A program made the translations under genes and the position numbers. A DNA stretch of 64,000 nt from Agromyces agglutinans (GTDB taxonomy: Bacteria; Actinomycetota; Actinomycetes; Actinomycetales; Microbacteriaceae): positions 58,260 through 122,259 of the forward strand of contig NZ_WJIF01000008.1 of the NCBI RefSeq assembly GCF_009647605.1, given 5' to 3'. How positions within the stretch are numbered: the first letter of the stretch is position 1; every line of letters starts with the position of its first letter. The notes beneath the pieces were generated by a model. That model did no database searches, had not been told where the DNA came from, and saw only the letters and a list, made by a program, of their open reading frames with translations. This document shows, piece after piece, positions 1 to 9,932 of this stretch.

Positions 1-59
1 CGATTTCACCGGTCGAGGTTCTCGGCGCAACGAGGACCGGTCACGGCTAGCGTGGATGC

Positions 60-1946
60 ATGGCCGAACGCCTGGCAGACGCCGTGAGCCCGTACCTGCG
101 AGCCCACGCCGACAATCCCGTCGACTGGTACCCGTGGGGACCCGAGGCGTTCCGCGTGGCATCCGAACGCGACGTGCCCGTGCTCATCTCGATCGGGTAC
201 GCGACCTGTCACTGGTGCCACGTGATGGCCCGTGAGAGCTTCAGCGATCCCGCGATCGCCGCCATCCTCTCCACCGGATTCGTCGCGATCAAGGTCGATC
301 GCGAAGAGCACCCCGACGTCGACTCCAGTTACCTCGCGGCCGCGAGCGCCTTCACGCGGCAGCTCGGCTGGCCGCTCACCGTCTTCACCGATCCGCGCGG
401 GCGGGCGTTCTACGCCGGCACGTACTTCCCACCGCGCGCGGCTCCCGGCATGCCGTCGTTCGCCGAGGTGCTCGGAGCGGTGACCGAGGCCTGGCGGCAG
501 CGACGAGGCGAGCTCGAGCAGACCGCCGACGCCGTGGCCGAGGCGATCTCGGCGGCATCCGTGATGCCCGACGGGGAGCCCCTGCCCGACGCGGAGGCGC
601 TTCGGGAGATCGCCGGCCGCCTCGCAGCCGAGGAGGATCCCGTGCACGGCGGCTTCGGCGGCGCGCCGAAGTTCCCCGTCGCCCCGGTGCTCGCGTTCCT
701 CGCCGAGACCGGACCCGCTTCTCGGGCGGTGGCGCTGCGCACGATGCGGCGCATGGGCGCCTCGGCCCTGCGCGACCCGGTCGAGGGCGGGTTCTTCCGG
801 TACGCGACGCGAGCGGATTGGACCGAGCCGCACTACGAGCGCATGCTCTCCGACAACGCGCTCCTGCTGGGCGTCGCCGCGGAGCTTTCCCGCGATGCCG
901 ACGACGGCTTCCTCCGCGACCTGCAGCGGGGCCTCATCCACTTCCTCCTGGACGTGATGCGACTGCCGTCCGGCGGATTCGCGAGCGCGCAGGACTCCGA
1001 GAGCATCATCGACGGCGAACGCTCCGAGGGCGGGTACTACCGGCGTGATGCGGCCGCTCGCGCCGACCTCGCGCCGCCGGCGCTCGACGAGAAGGTGCTC
1101 ACCGGCTGGAACGGGCTCGCCATCGGTGCGCTCGCGCGTTCGGGCACCGCGCTCGGCGGCGACGACGGCCGGCGGGCGATCGACTCGGCGCGCGACGCGG
1201 CTCGCATGCTCCTCGCCGAACACGTCGAAGGGCCGGGCGCGCTCGCACGGGCGTCGCGCGACGGCGTCCGCTCCGCGGCTCGGCCCGCGCTCGAGGACAC
1301 CGGCATGTTCGCCGAGGGCCTGCTCGAGCTCGCCATCGCAACCGGCGAGGTCGAGTGGGCGGTGCAGGCGCGGCGACTCGTCGACCGGGCGCTCGCGGCT
1401 GCCGCTGCCGCGGGCTCCGGCGCGGTGTTCGAAGCGCCCGACGGAGCGGACCCGGTGCTCGCGGCGCACGGGCTCGCGATGCCGGCCGACCCGGCCGAGG
1501 GCGCCGCACCATCGGGGCTCACCACGACCGCGCGGGCCGCCCGGCTGCTCCACGCCCTCGGTGCCGGCACGCGCTACCTCGACGCCGCCCGCGAGGCGAT
1601 GGCAGGCGTCGCCGAGATCGCCCGGCAGCGCCCGATCGCCTTCGGCGGCGCACTGCGGTTGATGGCCGAACTTGCGGCACCGCTCGTGCAGGTCGTGACG
1701 GTCCTGCCCGACATGGCCGCCGTCGACGACGCCGCCGCCGAGCTGGTCGACGCGACCCGGCGGGCCGAGGCATCCGTCGCCGTGGTCGTGACCGACGGCC
1801 AGGCGCGCGCCTTCGCCGACGCGGGATTCGAGCTCTTCGAAGCGCGCACCAGCCGGGGCGGTCGCGCGATGGCGTATCGTTGCGAGGCGTTCGTCTGCGC
1901 ACTGCCCGTCGCCGACGCGCGCGCCCTCGAGAAAGGTGCCGGGTGA
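60..1946 (+). CDS. DUF255 thioredoxin-fold protein (YyaL/SPATA20-like)
   Basis: This 628-residue protein has the hallmarks of the YyaL/SPATA20 family: an N-terminal thioredoxin-like domain (about residues 1-160) with a conserved CHWCH motif at residues 50-54, followed by an alpha/alpha toroid resembling N-acylglucosamine 2-epimerases. The biochemical role of the family is not settled; the fold suggests a redox or sugar-related function in the cytosol. A -10-like TAGCGT at 48-53 lies 6 nt before the ATG, so the message is probably leaderless. The stop overlaps the start of the next gene by 4 bp (GTGA), implying co-translation with the PnuC-like transporter. The C-terminal half is less well conserved than usual, but the length is near the family norm (about 600-680 aa). 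Confidence 0.9.
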   Translation: MAERLADAVSPYLRAHADNPVDWYPWGPEAFRVASERDVPVLISIGYATCHWCHVMARESFSDPAIAAILSTGFVAIKVDREEHPDVDSSYLAAASAFTRQLGWPLTVFTDPRGRAFYAGTYFPPRAAPGMPSFAEVLGAVTEAWRQRRGELEQTADAVAEAISAASVMPDGEPLPDAEALREIAGRLAAEEDPVHGGFGGAPKFPVAPVLAFLAETGPASRAVALRTMRRMGASALRDPVEGGFFRYATRADWTEPHYERMLSDNALLLGVAAELSRDADDGFLRDLQRGLIHFLLDVMRLPSGGFASAQDSESIIDGERSEGGYYRRDAAARADLAPPALDEKVLTGWNGLAIGALARSGTALGGDDGRRAIDSARDAARMLLAEHVEGPGALARASRDGVRSAARPALEDTGMFAEGLLELAIATGEVEWAVQARRLVDRALAAAAAAGSGAVFEAPDGADPVLAAHGLAMPADPAEGAAPSGLTTTARAARLLHALGAGTRYLDAAREAMAGVAEIARQRPIAFGGALRLMAELAAPLVQVVTVLPDMAAVDDAAAELVDATRRAEASVAVVVTDGQARAFADAGFELFEARTSRGGRAMAYRCEAFVCALPVADARALEKGAG

Positions 1947-2614
1947 ACCCCTTCGAGTGGCTCTTCGACGCCACGCTCACGATCGGCGACCAGCAGATCC
2001 TCTGGCGTGAGATCGTCGGCAACGGGTTCGGCCTCGCGAGCGCACTCGGCGGGCTCCGGCGAAGGGTGTGGGCCTGGCCCGTCGGCATCATCGGCAACGC
2101 CCTGCTGTTCACGGTCTTCCTCGGCGCCGTGTTCGACACGCCCAACCCCGTCAACCTCCTCGGGCAGGCCGGTCGCCAGCTGCTCTTCATCGGCGTCTCG
2201 ATCTACGGCTGGATCTCGTGGGCGCGACACCGTCGCAGCGACGGCAACGCGGTGGAACCGCGGTGGGCCGGCTGGAAGGTGCGGATCGCCCTCGGCCTCG
2301 GCATGATCGGCGGCACGCTGCTGCTCACGCCGATCTTCCGGGCGCTCGGTTCGTTCGAGCCGGTGTGGGCCGACGCCTGGATCTTCGTCGGCTCGTTCCT
2401 CGCAACATGGGGCATGGCGAAGGGCTGGACCGAGTTCTGGCTGATCTGGATCGCGGTCGATCTCGTCGGCGTGCCCTTGCTGATCAGCGCGGGCTACTAC
2501 GCGTCGGCGCTCCTCTACGCGTTCTACGGCGTGTTCACGTTCATCGGGTTCCTCACCTGGATGCGCGTGCAGCGCCGTTCGGCGGCAGCGGCCGAGATCA
2601 CCAGGGCGGGGTGA
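1943..2614 (+). CDS. pnuC: PnuC-family nicotinamide riboside transporter
   Basis: The protein has 223 residues and about seven hydrophobic segments, with the tryptophan-rich helices typical of PnuC (for example GWISWARH and the [14 protein letters not shown] stretch). Family members facilitate uptake of nicotinamide riboside for NAD synthesis, driven by cytosolic phosphorylation. The start is the GTG at 1943, which overlaps the TGA of the preceding gene; no other start gives the expected N-terminal helix. Its partner NadR/NRK kinase is not in the window. Translational coupling to a DUF255 gene is not explained by known biology. The 3' end overlaps a convergent small gene by 17 bp. Family assignment is firm; the exact vitamer is inferred. 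Confidence 0.88.
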   Translation: MNPFEWLFDATLTIGDQQILWREIVGNGFGLASALGGLRRRVWAWPVGIIGNALLFTVFLGAVFDTPNPVNLLGQAGRQLLFIGVSIYGWISWARHRRSDGNAVEPRWAGWKVRIALGLGMIGGTLLLTPIFRALGSFEPVWADAWIFVGSFLATWGMAKGWTEFWLIWIAVDLVGVPLLISAGYYASALLYAFYGVFTFIGFLTWMRVQRRSAAAAEITRAG

Positions 2615-2930
2615 GCCGATCGAGCATCGCCCAGACCGCGGTCGAGAGCTCGGGGTGGTCGAGCGCGATGTCGCGCAGGATCTCGTACTCGAATCGTTCG
2701 GCGTCGCCCTTGCGCGCGGTCGGGTGGTGCGCGCGAGCGCGAGCGAGGCTCCAGCGGTCGGCGAGCAGCCGCTCCTCGCGAAGGGTCGCGACCACCTGCT
2801 CATCGACCGAGGGCATGTCGGGGAGGAAGACCCACGGGTCTTCACCGAGCCGGCATCGCAACTCGATGAGCGCGGCGAGCTCGTCGCGGGCGTCTTGGCG
2901 GAGCCGTTCCAGTGTCGTCGCCTCTGGCAT
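2598..2930 (-). CDS. Conserved hypothetical protein, 110 aa
   Basis: A soluble, mostly helical protein of 110 residues with no membrane segment or recognisable catalytic motif. I do not recognise the family. The start at 2930 is backed by a good ribosome binding site (GGGAGG just upstream). It is convergent with pnuC and overlaps its last 17 bases. The methyltransferase gene diverges on the other side, so it is probably a single-gene transcript. The codon pattern fits the genome, which supports a real gene. No function is proposed. Confidence 0.65.
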   Translation of the reverse strand: MPEATTLERLRQDARDELAALIELRCRLGEDPWVFLPDMPSVDEQVVATLREERLLADRWSLARARAHHPTARKGDAERFEYEILRDIALDHPELSTAVWAMLDRLTPPW

Positions 2931-2961
2931 CGAGACCTCCCCTCTCGCTGGTGTCGATGCT

Positions 2962-2976
2962 ACCCAACCTATGGGT
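2962..2976. repeat. Short inverted repeat in divergent promoter region
   Basis: ACCCA (2962-2966) and TGGGT (2972-2976) form a perfect inverted repeat with a 5-nt centre. It sits between the divergently transcribed 110-aa gene and the methyltransferase gene. It could be an operator, but no local regulator gene suggests a partner. Confidence 0.3.
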
Positions 2977-3095
2977 GACGTATGACGCGGGGGTTACGGC
3001 GGGCGTCTCCCGGTGTCCATCGCGTGACGGGCGGATGACGCGCGACGGTCGGGAGCACCCTTCGGACTGGTTGAATGGCGGCGGAGGTGACGCGA

Positions 3096-4751
3096 ATGGC
3101 CGGATCGACGCTGCGTGACCACGCGGTCTTCCCGTCGAGGTGGGCACGGGACGAGCCCGACGGCGAGACCGCGTCGCTCGTCGAACGTCTGCGCGCCGAC
3201 CTCGAGACGGCCGGCTACACGGTGCCGGGCATCGAGGCGCTGTGGTCGCGGCGCGCGGCCGCGGCGTCGACGCATCCGGGCGACGCACTCGCGCGTGGAC
3301 ATCGCGTTCCGGCGCTTCGCGCCCTCGCGGACGTGCCGGCGGACGACCGTCCCCTCGCTGCGCTCGTGCGCGCGTTCCTGCTCGGGATGCCGCAACCCGC
3401 GGCCGCGCTCGACGAGGCTCTGCCCGCGCTCGGGCTCGACGGCGCGCTCGCGCTCGGGCTCGTGGCATCCGAAACGGGGGCGGCCGGCGATGCCGCCGCC
3501 CGCGTGCGCCCGCTCGTCGACCTGCGACCGTACGCGTTCGCCGACGCGGCCGGCGAGGGACGGTGGTGGATCGCGTCCGACCCGGGTGAGCTCGCGATGG
3601 GCGGAGCACTGCCCGAGGACCACGTGCTCGGGGTGGGCGGCGCGTCGACCACGCTGAGCGGCATCCTGCTGCAGCGGTCGGCCCGGCGCACGCTCGATCT
3701 CGGCACGGGCAGCGGCATCCAGGCGCTGCACGCCTCCCGGTTCAGCGAGCGCGTGGTCGCGACCGACGTCTCCGCACGCGCGCTCGCGTTCGCGCGGTTC
3801 ACCGCACGGCTGAACGGCGTCGACACGATCGAGTTCCGGCTGGGGAGCCTCTACGAACCGGTCGCGGGTGAGCGGTTCGACCGGATCGTGTCGAACCCGC
3901 CGTTCGTGATCACGCCGCGCGGCGACGACGTGCCCGCCTACGAGTACCGCGACGGCGGACTCGTCGGCGACGCGCTCGTGCGCGAGGTGCTCACGGGCGC
4001 CCTCGAGCACCTCGAGCCCGGCGGCATCGCGCAGTTCCTGGCGAACTGGGAGATCCCGGCCGAGACCGACGGCGCCGATGACGAAGATCGCGGGCTCGAC
4101 CGCGTCGCGGGGTGGCTCGATCCGATCGGTGCCGAGTACTGGATCGTCGAGCGCGAGCGGCTCGACCCGAGCGAGTACGCCGAGACCTGGATCCGCGATG
4201 GCGGCACCAGGCCGGGAACGGCCGGATTCGAGGCGCTGCACGGCGCGTGGCTCGACGACTTCGCCGCTCGCGGGGTTGCGGGCGTCGGCTTCGGGTACGT
4301 CCTGCTCCGGCGGCCCGTAGACGGCGAACCGCCGCGGATGCGCCGCCTCGAGCGCGTGCACGGTGCCTCGGGCGCGAACCCCGGCGGGCTCGGCGCCCAC
4401 CTCGAGGCGGTGCTCGAGGCATCCGACCTGGTCGACGCGCTCGACGACGAGGGCCTGCGCGCGCTCGTCGCCGTGGCGGCGCCCGACGTCACCGAGGAGC
4501 GCCACCACCTGCCGGGTGCCGAGTCGCCGACGGCCATCCTGCTGCGCCAGGGCGGTGGCTTCGGGCGAGCGATCGACGCCGGCACCGCGCTCGTCGCGCT
4601 GGTCGGTGCCGCCGACGGCGACCTGCCGCTCGGCGTGCTCAGCGACGCGATCGCGGGGCTGCTCGACGTCGATGCCGACGCGTTGTGGGCCGAGCTCGCA
4701 CCGCAGGTGCGGAGCCTCGTGCGCGCCGGGATGCTGCTGCCGACCGCGTGA
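3096..4751 (+). CDS. Class I SAM-dependent methyltransferase (DUF7059-type, NPPF motif)
   Basis: A 551-residue protein with an N-terminal helical domain (about 1-150), a Rossmann methyltransferase domain and a C-terminal extension. The SAM-binding motif LDLGTGSGIQ lies near residue 200, the acidic loop VVATDVS follows, and the NPPF catalytic motif is near residue 268. NPPF/NPPY enzymes methylate amide or exocyclic nitrogens of glutamine, adenine or guanine, so the target may be a protein glutamine or RNA base. The actinobacterial family with this architecture has no established substrate that I know of. I chose the ATG at 3096 because GGAGGTGA lies 6 nt upstream; an in-frame ATG at 3075 precedes that site. 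It ends 13 bp from the convergent DUF1761 gene. Confidence 0.85.
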   Translation: MAGSTLRDHAVFPSRWARDEPDGETASLVERLRADLETAGYTVPGIEALWSRRAAAASTHPGDALARGHRVPALRALADVPADDRPLAALVRAFLLGMPQPAAALDEALPALGLDGALALGLVASETGAAGDAAARVRPLVDLRPYAFADAAGEGRWWIASDPGELAMGGALPEDHVLGVGGASTTLSGILLQRSARRTLDLGTGSGIQALHASRFSERVVATDVSARALAFARFTARLNGVDTIEFRLGSLYEPVAGERFDRIVSNPPFVITPRGDDVPAYEYRDGGLVGDALVREVLTGALEHLEPGGIAQFLANWEIPAETDGADDEDRGLDRVAGWLDPIGAEYWIVERERLDPSEYAETWIRDGGTRPGTAGFEALHGAWLDDFAARGVAGVGFGYVLLRRPVDGEPPRMRRLERVHGASGANPGGLGAHLEAVLEASDLVDALDDEGLRALVAVAAPDVTEERHHLPGAESPTAILLRQGGGFGRAIDAGTALVALVGAADGDLPLGVLSDAIAGLLDVDADALWAELAPQVRSLVRAGMLLPTA

Positions 4752-4764
4752 CCGGCCGCTTCGC

Positions 4765-5194
4765 TCAGACCGTGCCGGCGGGCGGCCACACTCCGATGAT
4801 GAGCGCCATCACGAGCACCGTGACGAGCTCGTGCGTGATGTTCATGAGGGTGAGCGCCGGCGGCCGCCCCTCGAACGCGTCGTGCGTGATGAAGCGCGCC
4901 GCGGTGAAGCCGGCCCAGAGCATCGTGCCGACCGTGATCGCCGGTGAGCAGGTAGTTTCCCTCGAACGCGAGCCACGAGGTCTGCGTGGCGATGGCCAGC
5001 ACCCACGCGCTCACGAAGCTGACGATGACGGTCGTGATGATCGCGCCGACCGCATTGCTCGTGTTCTCGAGGTCGACCTTCGCGAGTTCGGCCCACCGTG
5101 TGCCGAACACCTTCGGCGTGTACCAGACGGACCCGATCACGAGGGTCGAGAGGGTCGCGAGCACGACGGCCCAGTAGTTGACATCGACGAACAT
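4765..5194 (-). pseudogene. DUF1761 membrane protein, disrupted by a frameshift
   Basis: Reading from the ATG at 5194 (ribosome binding site GAGGAGG upstream) gives a typical DUF1761 start with VNYWAVVLATLSTLVIGSVW and two membrane segments. The frame breaks near 4936-4947: the expected continuation (MLWAGFTAARFITHDAFEG, then MNITHELVTVLVMALIIG) is intact but shifted by one base, ending at the TGA at 4765-4767. The span is 430 bp, that is 143 codons plus one base, consistent with a single inserted nucleotide in a 142-aa gene. Without a frame change, translation runs on antisense into the methyltransferase gene. Either a sequencing or assembly error or a recent inactivation is possible; both halves are well conserved, which argues for error or a very recent event. 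DUF1761 proteins are small integral membrane proteins of unknown function. Confidence 0.8.
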
Positions 5195-5387
5195 TCGAGT
5201 CCTCCTCGTCGGCAGTGCGCCGTTGAGCGGAGTCTATCGGCGAGGATGCCTCGAGAACGGGAGGCGAGCAGTCTTCATGGCGTGGGCCGCCGCGAGCGGC
5301 GCCCGACGCGCAGGTGGTTCCCGGTCGGTTGGCGGTGCGGTCCCGGTTCGCGCCGATAGTCTCTTGGGGCATCCTGAAAGCGAGCCC

Positions 5388-6326
5388 ATGCCCGACAGTC
5401 CGCTCTCCGAGTCCCCGTACGAGATCCTCGGCGTCTCCATCGACGCCGACGAGGCGACCCTCCGCCTGGCGTACCGCCGGGCGCTGCGGCGGGCGCATCC
5501 CGACACGGGGGGCAGCGAGGCGGCGTTCCACGCGGTGCAACGAGCCTGGATGCTGCTCGGCACGCCCGACGCGCGCGCGGCGTTCGACCGCGGCCGCGGC
5601 GGCCTCGGCGCCGACGGCGCGCCGACGCGCGAGGCGTGGGCGCCGGCACCGCCCCGGCCGCGGCGCGACTCGCGGCCGTTGGCGCGGTCGCACGGGCACC
5701 CGGGCGGTTTCTCGCGCGAGCGGTACCTCACCCTCGTGCGCGAGTGGGCCGGCCGCGGCGTCGAACTCGGCGACCCGTACGATCCGGCGCTCGTGCGCAG
5801 CGCCCCGCGCGAGCTCCGGCACATCCTCGCCGACGCGCTCGCCGAGGAGGCGACGGCACGCGCGCTGCCGAACCTCGGCATCGCGTACACGATCTGGCAC
5901 GACCTCGCGACGGATGCCGCGGGCCCCGGCCTGCCGCCCAAGCTGGACCACCTCGTGCTGGGGCCCACCGGGCTGTTCGCGATCCAGTCCGAGGACTGGG
6001 GAGCCCCCGTCTCGTTCAAGCGCGGCGAGCTCATCGGCGACGGACTCGCCGGCGAGCGGCCGTTCCGGGCCCTCGGGGCCCGGGCGAAGGCGATCGGCCG
6101 GGCCGCCCGGGTGAAGCCCACCGCGCTCGTCGTGGTCGTGCCCGATGAGCACGCGGCCGAGTCGCTGCAGGTCGGCGGGAGCCTCCGCGGCGCGACCGTG
6201 GCGCTCGTGCGCCGATCGCGCCTCGTGAGCGCGCTCCGCGACGGACTGCCGGGCAGTGCGCACCTCGGCGGCACCGAGGTCATGGAGGTGCGCGCGCGGC
6301 TGCAGGCCGTGGTGCGGTTCGCGTAG
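5388..6326 (+). CDS. J-domain (DnaJ-like) protein
   Basis: The N-terminal 70 residues form a J domain: YEILGVSIDADEATLRLAYR, then AHPDTGG containing the invariant HPD tripeptide that stimulates Hsp70 ATPase, then AFHAVQRAWMLLG. The remaining 230 residues lack the G/F region, zinc fingers and C-terminal domains of true DnaJ. They resemble a nuclease-related/NERD-like fold (LDHLVLGPTGLFAIQSEDWG, like the hydrophobic-acidic pattern of NERD proteins), which is only an inference. It is therefore a class C (type III) J protein of 312 aa, probably targeting DnaK to a specific client or DNA process. The ATG at 5388 gives a J domain starting at residue 8. Confidence 0.82.
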   Translation: MPDSPLSESPYEILGVSIDADEATLRLAYRRALRRAHPDTGGSEAAFHAVQRAWMLLGTPDARAAFDRGRGGLGADGAPTREAWAPAPPRPRRDSRPLARSHGHPGGFSRERYLTLVREWAGRGVELGDPYDPALVRSAPRELRHILADALAEEATARALPNLGIAYTIWHDLATDAAGPGLPPKLDHLVLGPTGLFAIQSEDWGAPVSFKRGELIGDGLAGERPFRALGARAKAIGRAARVKPTALVVVVPDEHAAESLQVGGSLRGATVALVRRSRLVSALRDGLPGSAHLGGTEVMEVRARLQAVVRFA

Positions 6327-6385
6327 GGGCGGTGCCCGTAGGCCGGTGCGCGGTTCGCCTCCGGCGATTCGCATAGGGTCGATGC

Positions 6386-7702
6386 ATGCCCGTCACCACG
6401 ACCGATGCCTACGTGTCCGACTTCGCGAGCTTCATCGAGGCGTCGCCCTCCTCGTACCACGCGGCGGCCGAGGTCGCCCGCCGGCTGGAGGCTGCCGGAT
6501 TCGAACGGCTCGACGAGCGCGAGGCGTGGCCGACCGGCCCCGGTCGCCGGGTCGTCGTGCGCGATGGCGCGGTCATCGCGTGGGTGCAGCCGCCGGCCGC
6601 GACCGCGACCACGCCGTTCCGGATCCTGGGCGCCCACACCGATTCACCCGGTTTCAAGCTGAAGCCCACGCCGTCGAGCGAGGCGGCCGGGTTCAGCCAA
6701 GCGCAGGTCGAGGTGTACGGCGGGCCGCTGCTGAACTCCTGGCTCGACCGCGAACTCGAGCTCGCCGGCCGGATCGTCACGGTCGACGGCGCCGAGCACC
6801 TCGTGCGCACGGGACCGATGCTGCGAATCCCGCAGCTCGCCGTGCACCTGGACCGTGAGGCGAACAAGGCGCTCACGATCGATCGGCAGCGCCACGTGCA
6901 GCCCGTCTGGGCGGCCGGGGAACCGGGCGACGTGCTCGAACTGCTCGCCGAGTGCGCGGGCGCGGGCGCGGGCGCAGGTTCGGGTCGTCGTGTCGACGCC
7001 GCGGAGATCGCTGGCTTCGACGTGCTGGTCGCAGCGACCACGCCGCCCGAGCGGTTCGGCCGCGACCGCGCGTTCTTCGCGTCGGGGCGGCTCGACAACC
7101 TCACATCGGTCTACGCCGGGCTCGTCGGCATCGAGGCGGCCGCCGACGACGAGCGATGGCAGGAGGCCGGGCACGTGAGCGTGCTCGCCGCGTTCGACCA
7201 CGAGGAGCTCGGTTCGGAGTCGCGCTCGGGGGCGGCCGGGCCGTTCCTCGAGGACGTGCTCGCCCGCGTCGGCGCGGGCCTCGGGGCGACCGACGAGGAG
7301 CGACGCCGAGCCTTCGCGGCATCCTGGCTCGTGTCGGCCGACGCGGGGCACGCGGTGCATCCGAACTACGCCGAGAAGCACGACCCCGTGACGAGGCCGC
7401 TCTTCGGCGAAGGGCCGCTGCTGAAGCTCAACGCGAACCAGCGCTACGCGAGCGATGCACTGGGCTCCGCCCTGTGGGAGGCCGTCTGCCGGCGCGCCGG
7501 TGTGCGCACCCAACCGTTCGTGTCGAACAACACCGTGCCGTGCGGCTCGACCATCGGCCCGATCTCGGCGACTCGCCTTGGCATCCGCACGGTCGACGTC
7601 GGCGTGCCGCTGCTGTCGATGCACTCGGCGCGAGAGCTCGCACACGTCGACGACCTGGTCGCCCTGGGCCGGGCCGTCGAGGAGTTCCTGTCCGGGCACT
7701 GA
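6386..7702 (+). CDS. M18 family zinc aminopeptidase
   Basis: The protein is 438 residues, matching the M18 (ApeB/DNPEP) family. Metal and catalytic motifs are visible in order: GAHTDSPGFKLKP near residue 76 (zinc-ligand His and the Asp), FDHEELGSESRSGA near residue 270 (catalytic Glu pair) and a SADAGHAVHPNYAEKHD segment followed by LKLNANQRYA. The family removes N-terminal, often acidic, amino acids in the cytosol as part of peptide turnover. A TAGGGT box at 6374-6379 stands 6 nt before the ATG, so the mRNA is probably leaderless. A glycine/alanine-rich insert (AGAGAGAGSG, about residue 191) sits between domains and looks like a flexible linker expansion. Confidence 0.92.
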   Translation: MPVTTTDAYVSDFASFIEASPSSYHAAAEVARRLEAAGFERLDEREAWPTGPGRRVVVRDGAVIAWVQPPAATATTPFRILGAHTDSPGFKLKPTPSSEAAGFSQAQVEVYGGPLLNSWLDRELELAGRIVTVDGAEHLVRTGPMLRIPQLAVHLDREANKALTIDRQRHVQPVWAAGEPGDVLELLAECAGAGAGAGSGRRVDAAEIAGFDVLVAATTPPERFGRDRAFFASGRLDNLTSVYAGLVGIEAAADDERWQEAGHVSVLAAFDHEELGSESRSGAAGPFLEDVLARVGAGLGATDEERRRAFAASWLVSADAGHAVHPNYAEKHDPVTRPLFGEGPLLKLNANQRYASDALGSALWEAVCRRAGVRTQPFVSNNTVPCGSTIGPISATRLGIRTVDVGVPLLSMHSARELAHVDDLVALGRAVEEFLSGH

Positions 7703-7828
7703 GCGGTCCGGCGGTCCAGCCGCTGCGACGCCGAGCACGGGAGGCGCGGCGGCGGAATGGCACGATCTCGCGGCATCCTGACCCGAATTCCGCACCCGAC
7801 GCCCGCGCGCGGCTGCGACGATCGGCTC

Positions 7829-8362
7829 ATGACCGATGCCGCCACCGTCACCAGCTCGCTGTTCGAACACGTCGCCTCGGCCAACGAGGCCGTTCGCCAC
7901 TTCCGCGGGCGACTCGGCTTCGAGACGGATGTCTCGGATGTCTGGGCCGAGCTGCAGCGCGTCGAGTCGGGCGAGGCGGATCGCGACGATCTCGGCTTCG
8001 TGCTCATCGACACGCGCAACGACGCCTCCTGGGCGCAGGGCCGCGTGCCCGGTGCGACGCACCTGCCGACCCGGCGCATCCGCGACGAGGCGGCCGCGAC
8101 GGTCGCGCCCGGCACGCCGGTCGTCGTCTACTGCTGGGGTCCCGGATGCAACGGGGCGACGCGTGCGGCGCTCGAATTCGCGTCGCTCGGGCACCCGGTC
8201 AAGGAGATGATCGGCGGCTTCGAGTACTGGGTGCGCGAGGGCTTCCCCGTCGAGTCGGCATCGGGCCGCACCCAGGCGGTGGCGGACCCGCTGACCAATG
8301 TGTCGACGGCGGCGCTGCCCGACGGCGGCGCGCCGAACGGCCCGATCAGCTGCGCCTGCTGA
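7829..8362 (+). CDS. Rhodanese-like domain protein
   Basis: A 177-residue single-domain rhodanese. The active-site loop is VVVYCWGPGCNGATRAA (about residues 102-118), in which the first Cys is placed as the persulfide-carrying residue of sulfurtransferases. An upstream DTRNDASWAQGRVPGATHLP segment matches the CH2A-like motif of the family. These proteins transfer sulfur from thiosulfate or persulfides; the physiological acceptor here is unknown. The start at 7829 is preferred over an in-frame ATG at 7757, because the latter adds 24 low-quality residues in a region that looks intergenic. The C-terminus ends with CAC. The adjacent sdaA gene is convergent. Confidence 0.82.
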   Translation: MTDAATVTSSLFEHVASANEAVRHFRGRLGFETDVSDVWAELQRVESGEADRDDLGFVLIDTRNDASWAQGRVPGATHLPTRRIRDEAAATVAPGTPVVVYCWGPGCNGATRAALEFASLGHPVKEMIGGFEYWVREGFPVESASGRTQAVADPLTNVSTAALPDGGAPNGPISCAC

Positions 8363-8395
8363 GGTCACCGGCTCGACCTTCGGCGACGGAGACCG

Positions 8396-9787
8396 TCAGC
8401 ACTCGATGACGTTGACCGCGAGCCCGCCCTCGCTGGTCTCCTTGTACTTCGTCATCATGTCGAGGCCGGTCTGGCGCATCGTCTCGATGACCGTGTCGAG
8501 CGAGACGAGATGCGTGCCGTCGCCGTGCAGCGCCAGCCGCGCGGCCGACACGGCCGTCGACGAGGCGATGGCGTTTCGTTCGATGCAGGGCACCTGCACG
8601 AGGCCGCCGACCGGGTCGCAGGTGAGGCCGAGGTGGTGCTCCATCGCGATCTCCGCGGCGTTCTCGACCTGCCGGGGGGTGCCGCCGAGCACCGCGCACA
8701 GCGCGCCGGCGGCCATCGCGCACGCCGAGCCGACCTCGGCCTGGCATCCGCCCTCGGCCCCCGAGATCGACGCGTTGCGCTTCACGAGGCTCGCGATCGC
8801 CGACGCGGTGAGCAGGAACCGGCGGATGCCGGCGCGGTCGGCGCCCGGCACGAACCGCAGGTAGTAGTGGCCGACCGCCGGGATGATGCCGGCGGCGCCG
8901 TTGGTCGGCGCGGTCACGACACGGCCGCCCGACGCGTTCTCTTCGTTCACGGCGAGGGCGAAGGCGTGCAGCCACTCGGTCGACGTGTCGCGGTGGCCGG
9001 GGCTCTCGAGCTCATCGTGGTCGTACGCCTCGAGGCGGCGGCGCACGTCGGGAGCGCGGCGCTTGACCTTGAGGCCCCCGGGCAGCGTGCCCTCGGTCTC
9101 GAGTCCGTGGGCGACGCACTCGGCCATCGCGTCCCAGATCGCGTCGAGCCCGGCGTCGATGCCGGCCTCGCCGTGCACGGCGACCTCGTTGTACCTCGCG
9201 ATGTCGCAGAACGAGACGCCGTGCGCGTCGCAGAGGTCGAGCAGTTCGGCGGCGGTCGAGTAGGGCAGCGGGTGTCGCAGGGCCTCGGATGCCTCGGGCG
9301 CGTCGCCGTCGCGACGGATGAAGCCGCCGCCCACGGAGTAGTAGGTCTCCTCGAGGATGGGAAGCGCCTCGCCGTCGGCCCAGGCCTGGAGCGTCAACGC
9401 GTTCGGGTGCCCCGGCAGCCGGGTGCGCGGCTCGAGCGAGACATCCGCCCGGCGCATGCGGATCTCGTGCGTGCCGGCGAGCCGGACCGGCGCGCCGTCG
9501 TCGCCCAGCCGGTCCCAGGCGCCCCGCACGAGGTCGGGGTCGCAGTCGTGCGGGGCCAGCCCCGCGAGACCCGCGATCACCGCGTCGGGCGTGCCGTGGC
9601 CGAGGCCGGTCGCGCCGAGGGATCCGTAGAGCGAGCAGGTCACGCGTGCGACGCGGTCGAGCACGCCCTCGGCCGCGAGGCGGTCGGCGAAGGCCCGGGC
9701 GGCTCGCATGGGGCCGACGGTGTGCGAACTCGACGGGCCGATCCCGATCGAGAACAGGTCGAGGGCCGAGACGAACGCTGTCACCAT
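8396..9787 (-). CDS. sdaA: L-serine ammonia-lyase (single-chain, [4Fe-4S])
   Basis: This 463-residue enzyme deaminates L-serine to pyruvate and ammonia. The order is an N-terminal beta domain ([20 protein letters not shown]) followed by the catalytic alpha domain with [17 protein letters not shown]-like and [17 protein letters not shown] segments, which supply the cysteines for the iron-sulfur cluster. It ends in a C-terminal Cys (VNVIEC); in the Legionella homologue the terminal Cys reaches into the active site as an iron ligand and is displaced by substrate. The ATG at 9787 lies only 3 nt from a TACCCT box, whereas the GTG at 9784 is exactly 6 nt away, so a leaderless start at 9784 is possible. 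It is divergent from a GNAT gene across 145 bp. Confidence 0.94.
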   Translation of the reverse strand: MVTAFVSALDLFSIGIGPSSSHTVGPMRAARAFADRLAAEGVLDRVARVTCSLYGSLGATGLGHGTPDAVIAGLAGLAPHDCDPDLVRGAWDRLGDDGAPVRLAGTHEIRMRRADVSLEPRTRLPGHPNALTLQAWADGEALPILEETYYSVGGGFIRRDGDAPEASEALRHPLPYSTAAELLDLCDAHGVSFCDIARYNEVAVHGEAGIDAGLDAIWDAMAECVAHGLETEGTLPGGLKVKRRAPDVRRRLEAYDHDELESPGHRDTSTEWLHAFALAVNEENASGGRVVTAPTNGAAGIIPAVGHYYLRFVPGADRAGIRRFLLTASAIASLVKRNASISGAEGGCQAEVGSACAMAAGALCAVLGGTPRQVENAAEIAMEHHLGLTCDPVGGLVQVPCIERNAIASSTAVSAARLALHGDGTHLVSLDTVIETMRQTGLDMMTKYKETSEGGLAVNVIEC

Positions 9788-9847
9788 TCAAGGGTACGTG
9801 TCGGCTCGTGCACGATTACCCCGTTCGGCCGCAGGTTCCTTGCGTCT

Positions 9848-9866
9848 CGTGCGCCGACGGCGCACG
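9848..9866. other. Perfect 8-bp stem-loop between divergent sdaA and GNAT genes
   Basis: CGTGCGCC and GGCGCACG form a perfect inverted repeat around a GAC loop. The genes on either side are transcribed away from it, so it is not a terminator for either. It could be an operator or a structured element; no regulator is apparent. Confidence 0.35.
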
Positions 9867-9932
9867 ATCGGTGGAGTCGGCCCGGATGGCCCGCTGAGCG
9901 GGCCCCCAGCGCGGCCGACGTAGGCTTGACGG

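Noticed and set aside
6-1553. A 515-codon minus-strand frame over the DUF255 gene
   Set aside because: It is antisense to a gene with a clear CHWCH motif; its Arg/Gly/Glu-rich translation has no similarity to any family I know.
8396-9787. A frameshift or split in sdaA (alpha and beta chains as separate genes)
   Set aside because: Both domains are continuous in one frame, ending with the expected terminal Cys; it is the normal single-chain type.
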